Assembly (NCBI RefSeq): GCF_023656745.1
Contig: NZ_JAMOKO010000007.1
Span: 57,043 to 121,042, forward strand
Reading direction: 5' to 3'
Length of the DNA: 64,000 bases
From: Collinsella sp. BG-O-102
Lineage (GTDB): Bacteria > Actinomycetota > Coriobacteriia > Coriobacteriales > Coriobacteriaceae
The notes beneath the pieces were generated by a model. The model did not search any database. It worked only from the letters and a program-made list of their open reading frames with translations, and was not told the DNA's origin. Both the position numbers and the translations under genes were made by a program. Of this stretch, positions 7,852 to 14,850 are shown piece by piece; the stretch's first letter is position 1, and each line of letters opens with the position of its first letter.

Positions 7852-9501
7852 CTATCGATTTGCGCAACGGTGTGACGCGTTATCTAGACTGACGATCGTT
7901 TCCGCTGCATTTGCCAGCTCATTATCATGTGAAACAATGATAATGAGCTGTTTCAATTTGTTGTTTCTGACATACGAAGCGAGTTCGGCTCGGCTTGTTT
8001 CATCCAATCCAGTTGTAGGCTCATCGAGCACCAAGACTGATGGATTACGGGAAATTGCCGACCACAAGTATACACGGCGCAGCTCACCACCCGAAAGTTC
8101 AGGACAACGTTTCTCAAGCAAGCCCTCTATGCTGGTTGTCAACGACGGTAGCTCATTCATATGCTGGTGCTTTGTAAAAAATGGGGTGTTGAAATAATCC
8201 AACAGGTCCCGAACCGTCTCATCTGGAGCGAAGCACGGTTGGGGGCAGCACGATATCGTGTCTGAACGTATGTAATCCAAATTGCATTTTTCAATCGGCA
8301 TGTCGTTGTATGTTACTTTGCCTGCCGATGGATACAGCCCAAGGAGCAGGTAAAGGAGCGACGTTTTTCCTCTTCCATTTTCTCCGGTTATGCAGTATGT
8401 TCCAGGGCCGGAGAAATCGAAGGAAAATCCGTCAAGAACCTTTCGGGGAGATCCGTCTGGAAGGGGTACCGTAAAATCCAACTTGGAAACAGAAATGCGA
8501 TTTATTGTGTCAATCTTGACTAAACCTGTCTGATCTTGCTCTGGTTCCGGTCCTACCTTTCCCATGGCGCTCATCCTGTCCCACGAAGCCTTGGCATCCT
8601 GATAGGACTTGAACAGGTTCATCGTGTTTTTCAAGGTTTTAAATAGGACGGCAAAATATGCACCGACGATGGTGTATTCGCCTATCGTCATGGTTCCATT
8701 GATGATTCGCACTCCGGATACGATGAGTATTATCGCTTGAAACACGGCAGCAAAAAGGCTGTCAATCGATGTTAGTGAGAATGAGAGCTTTCCCGAGTGC
8801 AAGACCTTTGGAAAATACTTTTCAAATCCGGTGTCAAGTGCTAGCTCGCTTTTATTGTATGAAGACGTTAACTGAATGTTGAGAATCTGATTCAACTGCG
8901 ATGCTATTACGGCATAGAAAGCGCTATCTGCCTCCTTCTTCTCGTACATGACTTTATATAGAAGCTTTCGCAATCCGGTAATAACGAAGAGATATGCCAC
9001 AAGAAGGAGGATGGAGAATAGTGCGAGGAGTGGATCAACCGACCATATGACGAGCAACACGAAAGGAATGGCGACAACAGACAGGGGAGCGCTGATAAAG
9101 TTTGTTAGAACGAAAGAAGAAACAACACCTGAGTCAGTGAAAATCCTTTGCGTCGTATAGGCTGAGTCGGTTGTTCGGTTCGTCAGAAAATTAACTCGCT
9201 CAAAGCGCAAGACGGTTTCCCTGAGTAGGTCAAAAGAAAGCTTTGTGGATATACGGATAGATAACGTTCCTGCAAAATATGAAAATAAGGCAGAAAAGAC
9301 CCCTATTGAAGCTACGAAGAGCGCAAAAAGCACAGCATCCTTCTCGCTGCGATTGGCAAGAAGGAAATCTAAGAACTTTCCGTTCACATATGGTGCGGCA
9401 TAGGAAAGGGCGATTCCAATCGTCGTGATGGCAATGAACGTGAAAGCACCCTTTGTTTTACTAAACTTCGATAAGACGTACCGAATCAAGAATGGCCCCA
9501 A
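7852..9501 (-). CDS. ABC exporter, fused membrane and ATPase domains
   Basis: 549-residue half-transporter, expected to dimerise and export a peptide. The N-terminal 300 residues hold about six membrane segments (such as GAFTFIAITTIGIALSYAA and LLALFSILLLVAYLFVITG). The ATPase has Walker A GENGRGKTS (373-381), Q-loop Gln421, signature LSGGE (469-473), Walker B VLVLDEP and H-loop SHD (about 524). No C39 peptidase domain is present. The start is uncertain: the frame opens with TTG at 9501 without a clear Shine-Dalgarno site. It is the last gene of the radical SAM operon and most likely exports the modified peptide or confers immunity (inference). Confidence 0.85.
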   Translation of the reverse strand: MGPFLIRYVLSKFSKTKGAFTFIAITTIGIALSYAAPYVNGKFLDFLLANRSEKDAVLFALFVASIGVFSALFSYFAGTLSIRISTKLSFDLLRETVLRFERVNFLTNRTTDSAYTTQRIFTDSGVVSSFVLTNFISAPLSVVAIPFVLLVIWSVDPLLALFSILLLVAYLFVITGLRKLLYKVMYEKKEADSAFYAVIASQLNQILNIQLTSSYNKSELALDTGFEKYFPKVLHSGKLSFSLTSIDSLFAAVFQAIILIVSGVRIINGTMTIGEYTIVGAYFAVLFKTLKNTMNLFKSYQDAKASWDRMSAMGKVGPEPEQDQTGLVKIDTINRISVSKLDFTVPLPDGSPRKVLDGFSFDFSGPGTYCITGENGRGKTSLLYLLLGLYPSAGKVTYNDMPIEKCNLDYIRSDTISCCPQPCFAPDETVRDLLDYFNTPFFTKHQHMNELPSLTTSIEGLLEKRCPELSGGELRRVYLWSAISRNPSVLVLDEPTTGLDETSRAELASYVRNNKLKQLIIIVSHDNELANAAETIVSLDNASHRCANR

Positions 9502-9567
9502 TCTATCAGGTATGAAATACCAACTGATGACACCTTACACCGCGGTTCGGTGGAAACGAAGCGGCGA

Positions 9568-9762
9568 CTAATCGGCACGAGCGCTTCCATAGAGAGTCTT
9601 TGCGAGCTGGATCCTCATAGAAACGGGAATTTTATGTTCGATCAATAGGCCGCGCACGGCAGTCGGACGGCTGAAAAATAAAACAGCCGTCCGACTAAAG
9701 CTGTAAATTTTTTCATTGTTTGTTGGGCATGCGCCTGAAGTTTCATGCAATAGGAAATCCAT
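9568..9762 (-). CDS. Doubtful 64-residue ORF containing a long hairpin
   Basis: An open frame between the small membrane protein and the ABC transporter, starting with an ATG that overlaps the TAA of the upstream gene (TAATG). The protein (MDFLLHETSGACPTNNEK and onward) has no recognisable domain. Its middle contains a perfect 13-bp inverted repeat (9661-9673 / 9684-9696), more typical of a transcript hairpin than of coding sequence. It may be a real small gene, a decayed second peptide, or just a processed spacer. Coding is only weakly supported. Confidence 0.3.
   Translation of the reverse strand: MDFLLHETSGACPTNNEKIYSFSRTAVLFFSRPTAVRGLLIEHKIPVSMRIQLAKTLYGSARAD
9661..9696. other. Perfect 13-bp hairpin within the peptide operon
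   Basis: AGTCGGACGGCTG and CAGCCGTCCGACT around a 10-nt A/T loop. No U-run follows the stem on either strand, so it is not a classic terminator. Placed between the peptide/membrane genes and the exporter, it could protect an upstream mRNA segment or set relative expression. Confidence 0.6.
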
Positions 9763-10103
9763 TATGACCATGGTCGAAATGTGAACACTACGATCGTTAG
9801 CAAGGAGACGCCAAGACCGGCAAAGATTATGATGAGCGGCAGAATGAAAGCCGCCGATGCCGATAATGGGATTTGGGACGCAAAGGCAATGATGCCCGCG
9901 AGAACGAGACCGGCTCCCGTCAACGCTATTCCGAGTCCGACCAATCTGGCAACAAGAGGAATCTTCTCGCTTGGAATATGAGCGATATGGTAACTGTGAA
10001 TCAGGCCGGGATTGCCGGTCTTTACCATTAACACCCCGACAACGAGAAAGCAGATTCCTCCTACCATGCCGCCAATGGATGATCTTAGCGCTTCAGGACT
10101 CAT
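9762..10103 (-). CDS. Small three-segment membrane protein of the peptide operon
   Basis: 113 residues with three hydrophobic segments: about 8-30 (IGGMVGGICFLVVGVLMV), 50-75 (LVARLVGLGIALTGAGLVLA) and 83-108 (FILPLIIIFAGLGVSLLTIV). Its ATG overlaps the TGA of the precursor candidate (ATGA), indicating translational coupling. No family is recognised. In RiPP operons small membrane proteins of this kind often act as immunity proteins or exporter partners; that is inference from position alone. Confidence 0.7.
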   Translation of the reverse strand: MSPEALRSSIGGMVGGICFLVVGVLMVKTGNPGLIHSYHIAHIPSEKIPLVARLVGLGIALTGAGLVLAGIIAFASQIPLSASAAFILPLIIIFAGLGVSLLTIVVFTFRPWS

Positions 10104-10303
10104 TGCTCGTCTTGGCCACCTTGCTCGCTGAGGGGAAGTGCTGCGGCAAAAGTGATGAGGACCAGTTCATAGGCTCCAACTGCGGTGACTCCGACCGCCA
10201 CATTTGCTCCCCACACGATGTAATACATGTCGAACCAAGTTTCCGTTCCAAGAGTCGATGCTCTGGTCGGATTCATGTTGTCTACTACGGGCTTCTCGTA
10301 CAT
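10100..10303 (-). CDS. Candidate RiPP precursor peptide
   Basis: 67 residues directly behind the radical SAM gene: the TAA stop of that gene is immediately followed by this ATG, with AAGGAG 12 nt upstream. The N-terminus MYEKPVVDNMNP resembles the YEKP-type leaders of many radical SAM-modified peptides. The C-terminal half is strongly hydrophobic and aromatic (TWFDMYYIVWGANVAVGV, then AYELVLITFAAALPL) and ends in a polar SEQGGQDEQ tail. There is no cysteine, which argues against a thioether-linked (sactipeptide or ranthipeptide) product. It could instead be a small single-span membrane protein. Confidence 0.6.
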   Translation of the reverse strand: MYEKPVVDNMNPTRASTLGTETWFDMYYIVWGANVAVGVTAVGAYELVLITFAAALPLSEQGGQDEQ

Positions 10304-11392
10304 TTAACCCAACATCTCCTTCAACGATGAGTTCAACAGTTCATCCGCGGTATCATCAATCAGGTCAACGTGTAGATCACCTCCCATATCTATATCGCAA
10401 ATTGTGTCGGACATACGCTCCATGTCGTCAATGGTCCACATGTGGTTACAGAGGTCTTGAACCAGTTTTGTGGACCAAATTGAGCTAAGTCCGTTGTTCC
10501 AGTAATCCTCAAGAGGGTGGTTTCTGATGTTGCCAACCACTAACGGGATATACGGAGAAACGACGATGTCGCCGTTTGCGTGCACTGAAACCTGATCTAA
10601 TAGATATCGGTTATCAGAGAAGCGAATTAGATGGTCGACGGGGTCGCCCCATTGCGGTCGGACATTCGGGTGCTTCCGAAGGAAGTCGTCCTCTTGAATG
10701 GCGTGAATCAACGTACGGTATTGGGAATAGTCCGGTCTAATAAATGTGTTCTTTCGCGCACGGCCCAAAACCATGAGGGGTTGGACACGTAGTTCGATAA
10801 AGTCACCCGGCGTCCTCTTCGGCCTGTTAGATTTGGTGAAAATCTCATCTAATAGTGAGATGACATCGGGAAACTGTTCGGTGTTGAACGACGTGGGCGT
10901 AAATGCGATAGCAAGGTGCAAATCGGAATGGTTGAGTACGGTGGCAACTGCTTCTTCGACGATTTCGAAGGCTCCCTCATGTCCCCTCAGCCTATCGTGA
11001 GCTGACCCAATGCCGTCTAGGCTAAATTGGATGCTTTTGAGTCCGGAATCTTCTAAATCTCGGAGAAGGGATTCCGTGAGGAGAAGCCCGTTGGTTACCA
11101 GGCTCGCTGCAACATTCCCATCTCGCAATATGGGAAGGCAGCGCAAGATATCTTTACTGCGCAACAAGGTTTCTCCTCCACAGAAACACATGCTGTAAAG
11201 CGACATGTCTGCCATTTCCCTTGCGAAAACAAAAAGTTCATCTGAGGTCAACTCGTCGTGCATGACCTCATTCTCGCCGCTGCTGTTATAGCAGTGCAGA
11301 CATCTCAAGTTGCACTTGTTTGTTATGTCAAGGGCGACGTGATGTGGCGCTCTGAGAACGTTGGTGTACTTGTTTTCCGAAACTCGTCCCAT
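10304..11392 (-). CDS. Radical SAM peptide maturase with degenerate SPASM-like C-terminus
   Basis: 362 residues. The radical SAM cluster motif is CNLRCLHC (Cys27, Cys31, Cys34), followed by CFCGGETLL (SAM-binding GGE) and SLVTNGLLL / SIQFSLDG strands of the barrel. The C-terminal part reads HANGDIVVSPYIPLVVGNI and LEDYWNNGLSSIW, the SPASM pattern, but the usual cysteine after the GD strand is Ser, and only two cysteines remain further on. An auxiliary Fe-S cluster is therefore doubtful. The start at 11392 follows AAGAGGA. It is expected to install a radical-based crosslink or epimerisation on the adjacent peptide, delivered by the upstream PqqD-like domain. Confidence 0.85.
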   Translation of the reverse strand: MGRVSENKYTNVLRAPHHVALDITNKCNLRCLHCYNSSGENEVMHDELTSDELFVFAREMADMSLYSMCFCGGETLLRSKDILRCLPILRDGNVAASLVTNGLLLTESLLRDLEDSGLKSIQFSLDGIGSAHDRLRGHEGAFEIVEEAVATVLNHSDLHLAIAFTPTSFNTEQFPDVISLLDEIFTKSNRPKRTPGDFIELRVQPLMVLGRARKNTFIRPDYSQYRTLIHAIQEDDFLRKHPNVRPQWGDPVDHLIRFSDNRYLLDQVSVHANGDIVVSPYIPLVVGNIRNHPLEDYWNNGLSSIWSTKLVQDLCNHMWTIDDMERMSDTICDIDMGGDLHVDLIDDTADELLNSSLKEMLG

Positions 11393-11400
11393 GGTTCCTC

Positions 11401-12261
11401 TTAACAGACTTCTGAAAAACAGTATACATTCATGCAGTCGCCGTCGCTGCACTCACCTGGAAAAGTGCCAGCGCAAGTGAATTCTGGCTCATTGATAAGA
11501 TTTCGAATTCCTTCGTTTGATGCAATTTCCTTGCTGGTTAGGTTCAGGTGGAAAAAATTGGGAACATCGCAAAATTCTTGACGATAGAAGCTGGCCGCAG
11601 CGGCAATACATTGAACGGCGATGCTTGCGGGGCACAAAAGAAGACAGATGTCTGCGTATCTGAGTAAGGGATTGCTGGAGGGGGCGAGGCCGAGTAGACC
11701 GGTTGGTCTCCCTGACTCATATACAATGAAAAATTCCTTGCTCAGATTGAACAATCCGTTTCGCACCTCTAGCGGTCGTTCATACTGCTCGACGGAAAGA
11801 GGCCAACCGTAGACAATTGTGGGACTTTCTGGTTCTGATGAGCTCGCCTGGCTTGCCAGGGAGCAAATCAGGCGAATATCGTTTTCTTGGGCAAGCCGTA
11901 TATGGGTCCCATTGTCCACGCAAATCTCATCGGCAATGGGTGTGCCATTTTCGGTCGGAGTTTTGACCCATCCTATTAGTCTCGATACGCTGAAACCTCT
12001 CATTGCCGAGGCTAAGTCAGATTTGAGCATGTCCGGATTGGCGTCTGGAAACTTGTCGCACATCCGATTAAGGATTGTTTCGACGGTGTTTTTACCATCG
12101 CACAGAGAGACGATGTAGCTCCCGCTTCCGTTCAACATGATATAGTTCAGCTCATCGCGTCCGGTTAGAACAGAGCGGTACCCGTTCTTTTCCTCTCTTG
12201 AGTATGGGAGAGAAATCGATTTCGGGATAAATCCCCTTATTTCGTCAAAGCTCCATTCCAT
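11401..12261 (-). CDS. PqqD-like peptide-recognition domain fused to a GNAT-like acetyltransferase domain
   Basis: 286 residues. Residues about 25-105 fit a PqqD/RRE winged helix (RDELNYIMLNGSGSYIVSLC, VETILNRMCDKFPD, LKSDLASAMRGFSVSRLIGW), which binds RiPP leader peptides. Residues about 120-286 look like a GNAT fold: THIRLAQENDIRLICSLA, FFIVYESGRPTGLLGLAP, and FFHLNLTSKEIASNEGIRNL near the end. The start at 12261 is set by AAGGAGGG eight nt upstream. It is the first gene of the operon and ends 8 bp before the radical SAM start. Acetylation of the peptide would be an unusual combination; the GNAT call is by pattern only. Confidence 0.65.
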   Translation of the reverse strand: MEWSFDEIRGFIPKSISLPYSREEKNGYRSVLTGRDELNYIMLNGSGSYIVSLCDGKNTVETILNRMCDKFPDANPDMLKSDLASAMRGFSVSRLIGWVKTPTENGTPIADEICVDNGTHIRLAQENDIRLICSLASQASSSEPESPTIVYGWPLSVEQYERPLEVRNGLFNLSKEFFIVYESGRPTGLLGLAPSSNPLLRYADICLLLCPASIAVQCIAAAASFYRQEFCDVPNFFHLNLTSKEIASNEGIRNLINEPEFTCAGTFPGECSDGDCMNVYCFSEVC

Positions 12262-12377
12262 AATTAATCCCTCCTTGTGTCTGTTTGAATATGAGCCGAT
12301 TTTAGGCTCTTCGGTAGTTTCTGTGGGCGAGACATCAATTTTTCCGCAGGTGGATGCAAAAAAGTTCCGCATATAAG

Positions 12378-12406
12378 GGAAACGGCCCCGAGAGGGGGCC
12401 GTTTCC
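12378..12406. terminator. Strong 12-bp hairpin between the RiPP operon and the IS debris
   Basis: GGAAACGGCCCC / GGGGCCGTTTCC with a GAGAG loop. No T-run follows. It lies upstream of the first RiPP gene and upstream of the ISL3 fragment, so it may be an IS end structure that insulates the operon rather than a gene terminator. Confidence 0.45.
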
Positions 12407-12464
12407 GCGCCGGGCAGGGTAGGATTTCGCTTGCTACATCAACCTACCGGAAAGGCCCTGACGC

Positions 12465-12660
12465 ATGAACAGGATACTAAGCCGCGCGCTCGCGCTGGTC
12501 CACACCGTGATCGAGTACGCCAGCATCGACGGCGGCAGGATAATCGTCGGCGTCAGGCCGTGGACGAGTTTCGGGCTGCGGTGCCCCGTCTGCGGGAGGG
12601 CAGCGAATGCTACGACAGGTCGCCAAGGCCGCGGCTGTGGCGCGCGATGGACCTGGCGAG
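12465..12660 (+). pseudogene. ISL3-family transposase N-terminal fragment, frameshifted
   Basis: The frame from 12465 gives the ISL3 N-terminus with its zinc ribbon (GGRIIVGVRPWTSFGLRCPVCGR). About 8 nt later the match continues in another frame as CYDRSPRPRLWRAMDLA, so about one base is missing near 12600. The similarity stops at about 12660, where IstB sequence begins. This is a truncated and frameshifted remnant fused to an IS21 fragment. Confidence 0.7.
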
Positions 12661-13392
12661 GTCGACCTCTCCGCGCTCGGGCTGCACGAGATGGCGGCGT
12701 CCCTGCCCGACTACGTGAGGATGGTCGCCGCGGGCGAGCGGGGCTTCGCCTCCGCCCTCGAGGAGATGACGCGCGTCGAGGTCGCCGCCCGGGAGGTCAG
12801 GATCACCAACCAGCGCATTCGGTCGTCGGGGTTCCCCTACGTCAAGGGGCTGGCGGACTTCGACTGGGACTTCCAGCCGTCGGTCCCGCGCGCAGAGATC
12901 GAGGAGCTCGCGACCCTCAGGTTCGTCGAGCGGGCCGAGAACGTCCTGCTCGTGGGGAGCCCCGGCGTGGGCAAGACGCACCTCGCCGTCGCGCTGGGCA
13001 TCGAGGCCGTCAGGGCGGGGCGCGAGGTCAGGTTCGTGGACTGCGCCCGGCTCGTCGAGGACCTGGAGGACGCCTCGTCGCGCGGCATCCTCAAGAAGAG
13101 GCTCAAGTACTACGCCCACTCGAGGCTGCTGATCATCGACGAGCTCGGCTACCTCGACGTCGGCAGCGCGGGCGCGGACCTGCTGTTCCAGCTGATATCG
13201 ACGCGCTACGAGCAGCGCTCGACGATCATCACCGCCGACGTGGGGATCGGCGGCTGGGGCAGGGTGTTCGGGGACGACGTGGCGGCGAGCGCGATCGCGG
13301 ACAGGGTGTGCCACCACTGCCACCTGGTCAAGATAGCCGGCAGGTCCTACAGGCTGAAGGACCTGCCGAGGGACGGCCCCGTCAAGCCGTGA
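12607..13392 (+). CDS. istB: IstB-like ATPase of an IS21-family element (5' end replaced)
   Basis: AAA+ helper ATPase of IS21 transposition. From about residue 18 it is a normal IstB: DLSALGLHEMAASLPDYVRM, Walker A GSPGVGKTH, Walker B LLIIDELGYL, then FQLISTRYEQRSTIITADV and a C-terminal DRVCHHCHLVKIAGRSYRLK. The first 17 or so residues come from the ISL3 fragment read in another frame, so the native start has been lost. No istA gene accompanies it here, so the element cannot move by itself. It is much richer in GC than the neighbouring RiPP genes. Confidence 0.85.
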   Translation: MLRQVAKAAAVARDGPGEVDLSALGLHEMAASLPDYVRMVAAGERGFASALEEMTRVEVAAREVRITNQRIRSSGFPYVKGLADFDWDFQPSVPRAEIEELATLRFVERAENVLLVGSPGVGKTHLAVALGIEAVRAGREVRFVDCARLVEDLEDASSRGILKKRLKYYAHSRLLIIDELGYLDVGSAGADLLFQLISTRYEQRSTIITADVGIGGWGRVFGDDVAASAIADRVCHHCHLVKIAGRSYRLKDLPRDGPVKP

Positions 13393-13493
13393 CCGGAATC
13401 GGTGAAAATACGTTAGCGCAACCGGTGAAGCCGCCTTTGCGCGAACGGCGCGTTTGATTAGTGAAACTGGTGAAAATTAGATTGACGCTAACA
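13393..13493. repeat. Right end of the IS21-family element
   Basis: Three degenerate repeats of the type CCGGTGAA / TCGGTGAAAATA / CTGGTGAAAATTAG, ending in TGACGCTAACA at 13493. The inward reading TGTTAGCG terminus with internal tandem repeats is characteristic of IS21-family ends. Confidence 0.6.
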
Positions 13494-13888
13494 GGGGCGT
13501 GCCCGTCGCGGCGTTTCACGGGGATGTCTCGCGCCATCCCCGGACCCCTTCGCGCCAAAGGGACGAGTCCCCTTGGAACCCCGGGCCGCCGCCGGCGGGC
13601 CGTGAACGGCGGGACAATCACTCGGCTTCAACTCGCGATCGCCCCGCCGGCTCTCGCTCCGGCTCCGTTCGATGGCTCCCCTGGGTCGCCATCACTGCGC
13701 CTCCGCTCACCTGTCCCGTTGCACTCCGGTCGATTCGGCCTACGCTTCTCGGGGCATGCAAGATATGTATTCCGTGCAACGGAATATCTTGCCCGGCCGA
13801 AGCCGGGATGTGCGAACCGCTCCAAAGTCGCTCCCGCAGAACCGTGCAACAGGCTTACCGGCTGTTGCACGGACCTCAGATATGAAAG
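13494..13888. other. Non-coding gap between IS21 end and relaxase gene
   Basis: No convincing gene. Two hairpins lie at the relaxase end: an imperfect stem at 13761-13789 (AGATAT...ATATCT around TTCCGTGCAACGGAA) and a perfect 9-bp stem GTGCAACAG / CTGTTGCAC at 13844-13870. The second may terminate the relaxase transcript. The rest resembles GC-rich IS debris with no frame to follow. Confidence 0.4.
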
Positions 13889-14824
13889 TCAGTCCCGGCC
13901 TCTTTCGTCATCCACACCCTCGCGAGCCAGCTCCCACGCGGCCCGTATGGCAAGGTCGATTCCCCTTGCCGTGAACCTCATAATCCGCCCGGTCGAGCGG
14001 TTGACGGCGTAGCCGAGCCTCGCGCCGTTGATCTTCCTCGTCTTGCCGAGGGACTCCGAGTGATAGCGGTATTGCAGCGCCCCCCGCTTGGATCGGGCGA
14101 TCTCGATCCCATCCGATTCCAACCGCCTTGCAAACTCTCCGAAGCGGTCGGGGCAGCTCTTGAGCCTCCCGACCTCCTCTGCCCTCTGGGCGACAATCGC
14201 TCGGACCCTTGCGTTCTCGGATTTGTCGGATCTACCCTTCTTTGCCATCTCGCGCTCCTCGCGACCGGGCTGGCGCGCGTGCACCTTCGAGTTCGAGAGG
14301 CCCCTTTCGAGCTGGCTCAGGCCGTACTTCGTATCGAGCTCCTTCACCGTTCTCACGCGGGATTTCGCCGCCGCCCTCGCCGGCCCGTCGTTCAGACGCC
14401 GCCCAGTCTCGAGGTCCGTCCTATTGATGGCGAGGTGAGCGGCGAATCGGGCCGATCCATCCGACCTGCACCTCTCCTCATGCAGCACAATCACGATCTC
14501 CTGGTTGGGATAGCGCTTGGCGATGTAGTCCCTCGCGTACTCCATGCAACGCGAGGGCGTCATCGGCCCGCCGTTGCAGGAGCACTCGTCCGGGTTGAAG
14601 CCGATCACCTGATGCTGCATGTACGTGCACCTTGCGCCCTGCTTCCCGGGCCGGTTGTGCCCGGCCGCCTCCCGGGTGGCGTCCATTTCCTCGAACCATC
14701 GATCCTCATCGATGATGTGCTGGGTATCGTGGTCCAGGACTTTCTCCCTGTCCCAATCGAAATACCGCTTGAGGTTTTGGAGGTGCTCCCCGCTCATGAC
14801 GCTCGCCTGCTTGATTGCGGTCAT
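13889..14824 (-). CDS. Relaxase / mobilization nuclease
   Basis: About 311 residues. A relaxase nicks oriT and stays covalently bound to the transferred strand. The region HQVIGFNPDE, then YPNQEIVIVLHEERC, then RFAAHLAINRTDLETGRRLN fits the MOB relaxase pattern, in which the His-rich metal-binding motif precedes an N-x-x-D-x-x-TG strand. The C-terminal half is basic and helical. A start at 14824 (MTAIKQASVM) is supported by AAGGGAG. It follows the coupling protein gene by 26 bp in the same operon. The MOB class (P- or V-like) cannot be settled by eye. Confidence 0.7.
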   Translation of the reverse strand: MTAIKQASVMSGEHLQNLKRYFDWDREKVLDHDTQHIIDEDRWFEEMDATREAAGHNRPGKQGARCTYMQHQVIGFNPDECSCNGGPMTPSRCMEYARDYIAKRYPNQEIVIVLHEERCRSDGSARFAAHLAINRTDLETGRRLNDGPARAAAKSRVRTVKELDTKYGLSQLERGLSNSKVHARQPGREEREMAKKGRSDKSENARVRAIVAQRAEEVGRLKSCPDRFGEFARRLESDGIEIARSKRGALQYRYHSESLGKTRKINGARLGYAVNRSTGRIMRFTARGIDLAIRAAWELAREGVDDERGRD

Positions 14825-14850
14825 TTTCCAACTCCCTTCAAAAACCGCCG

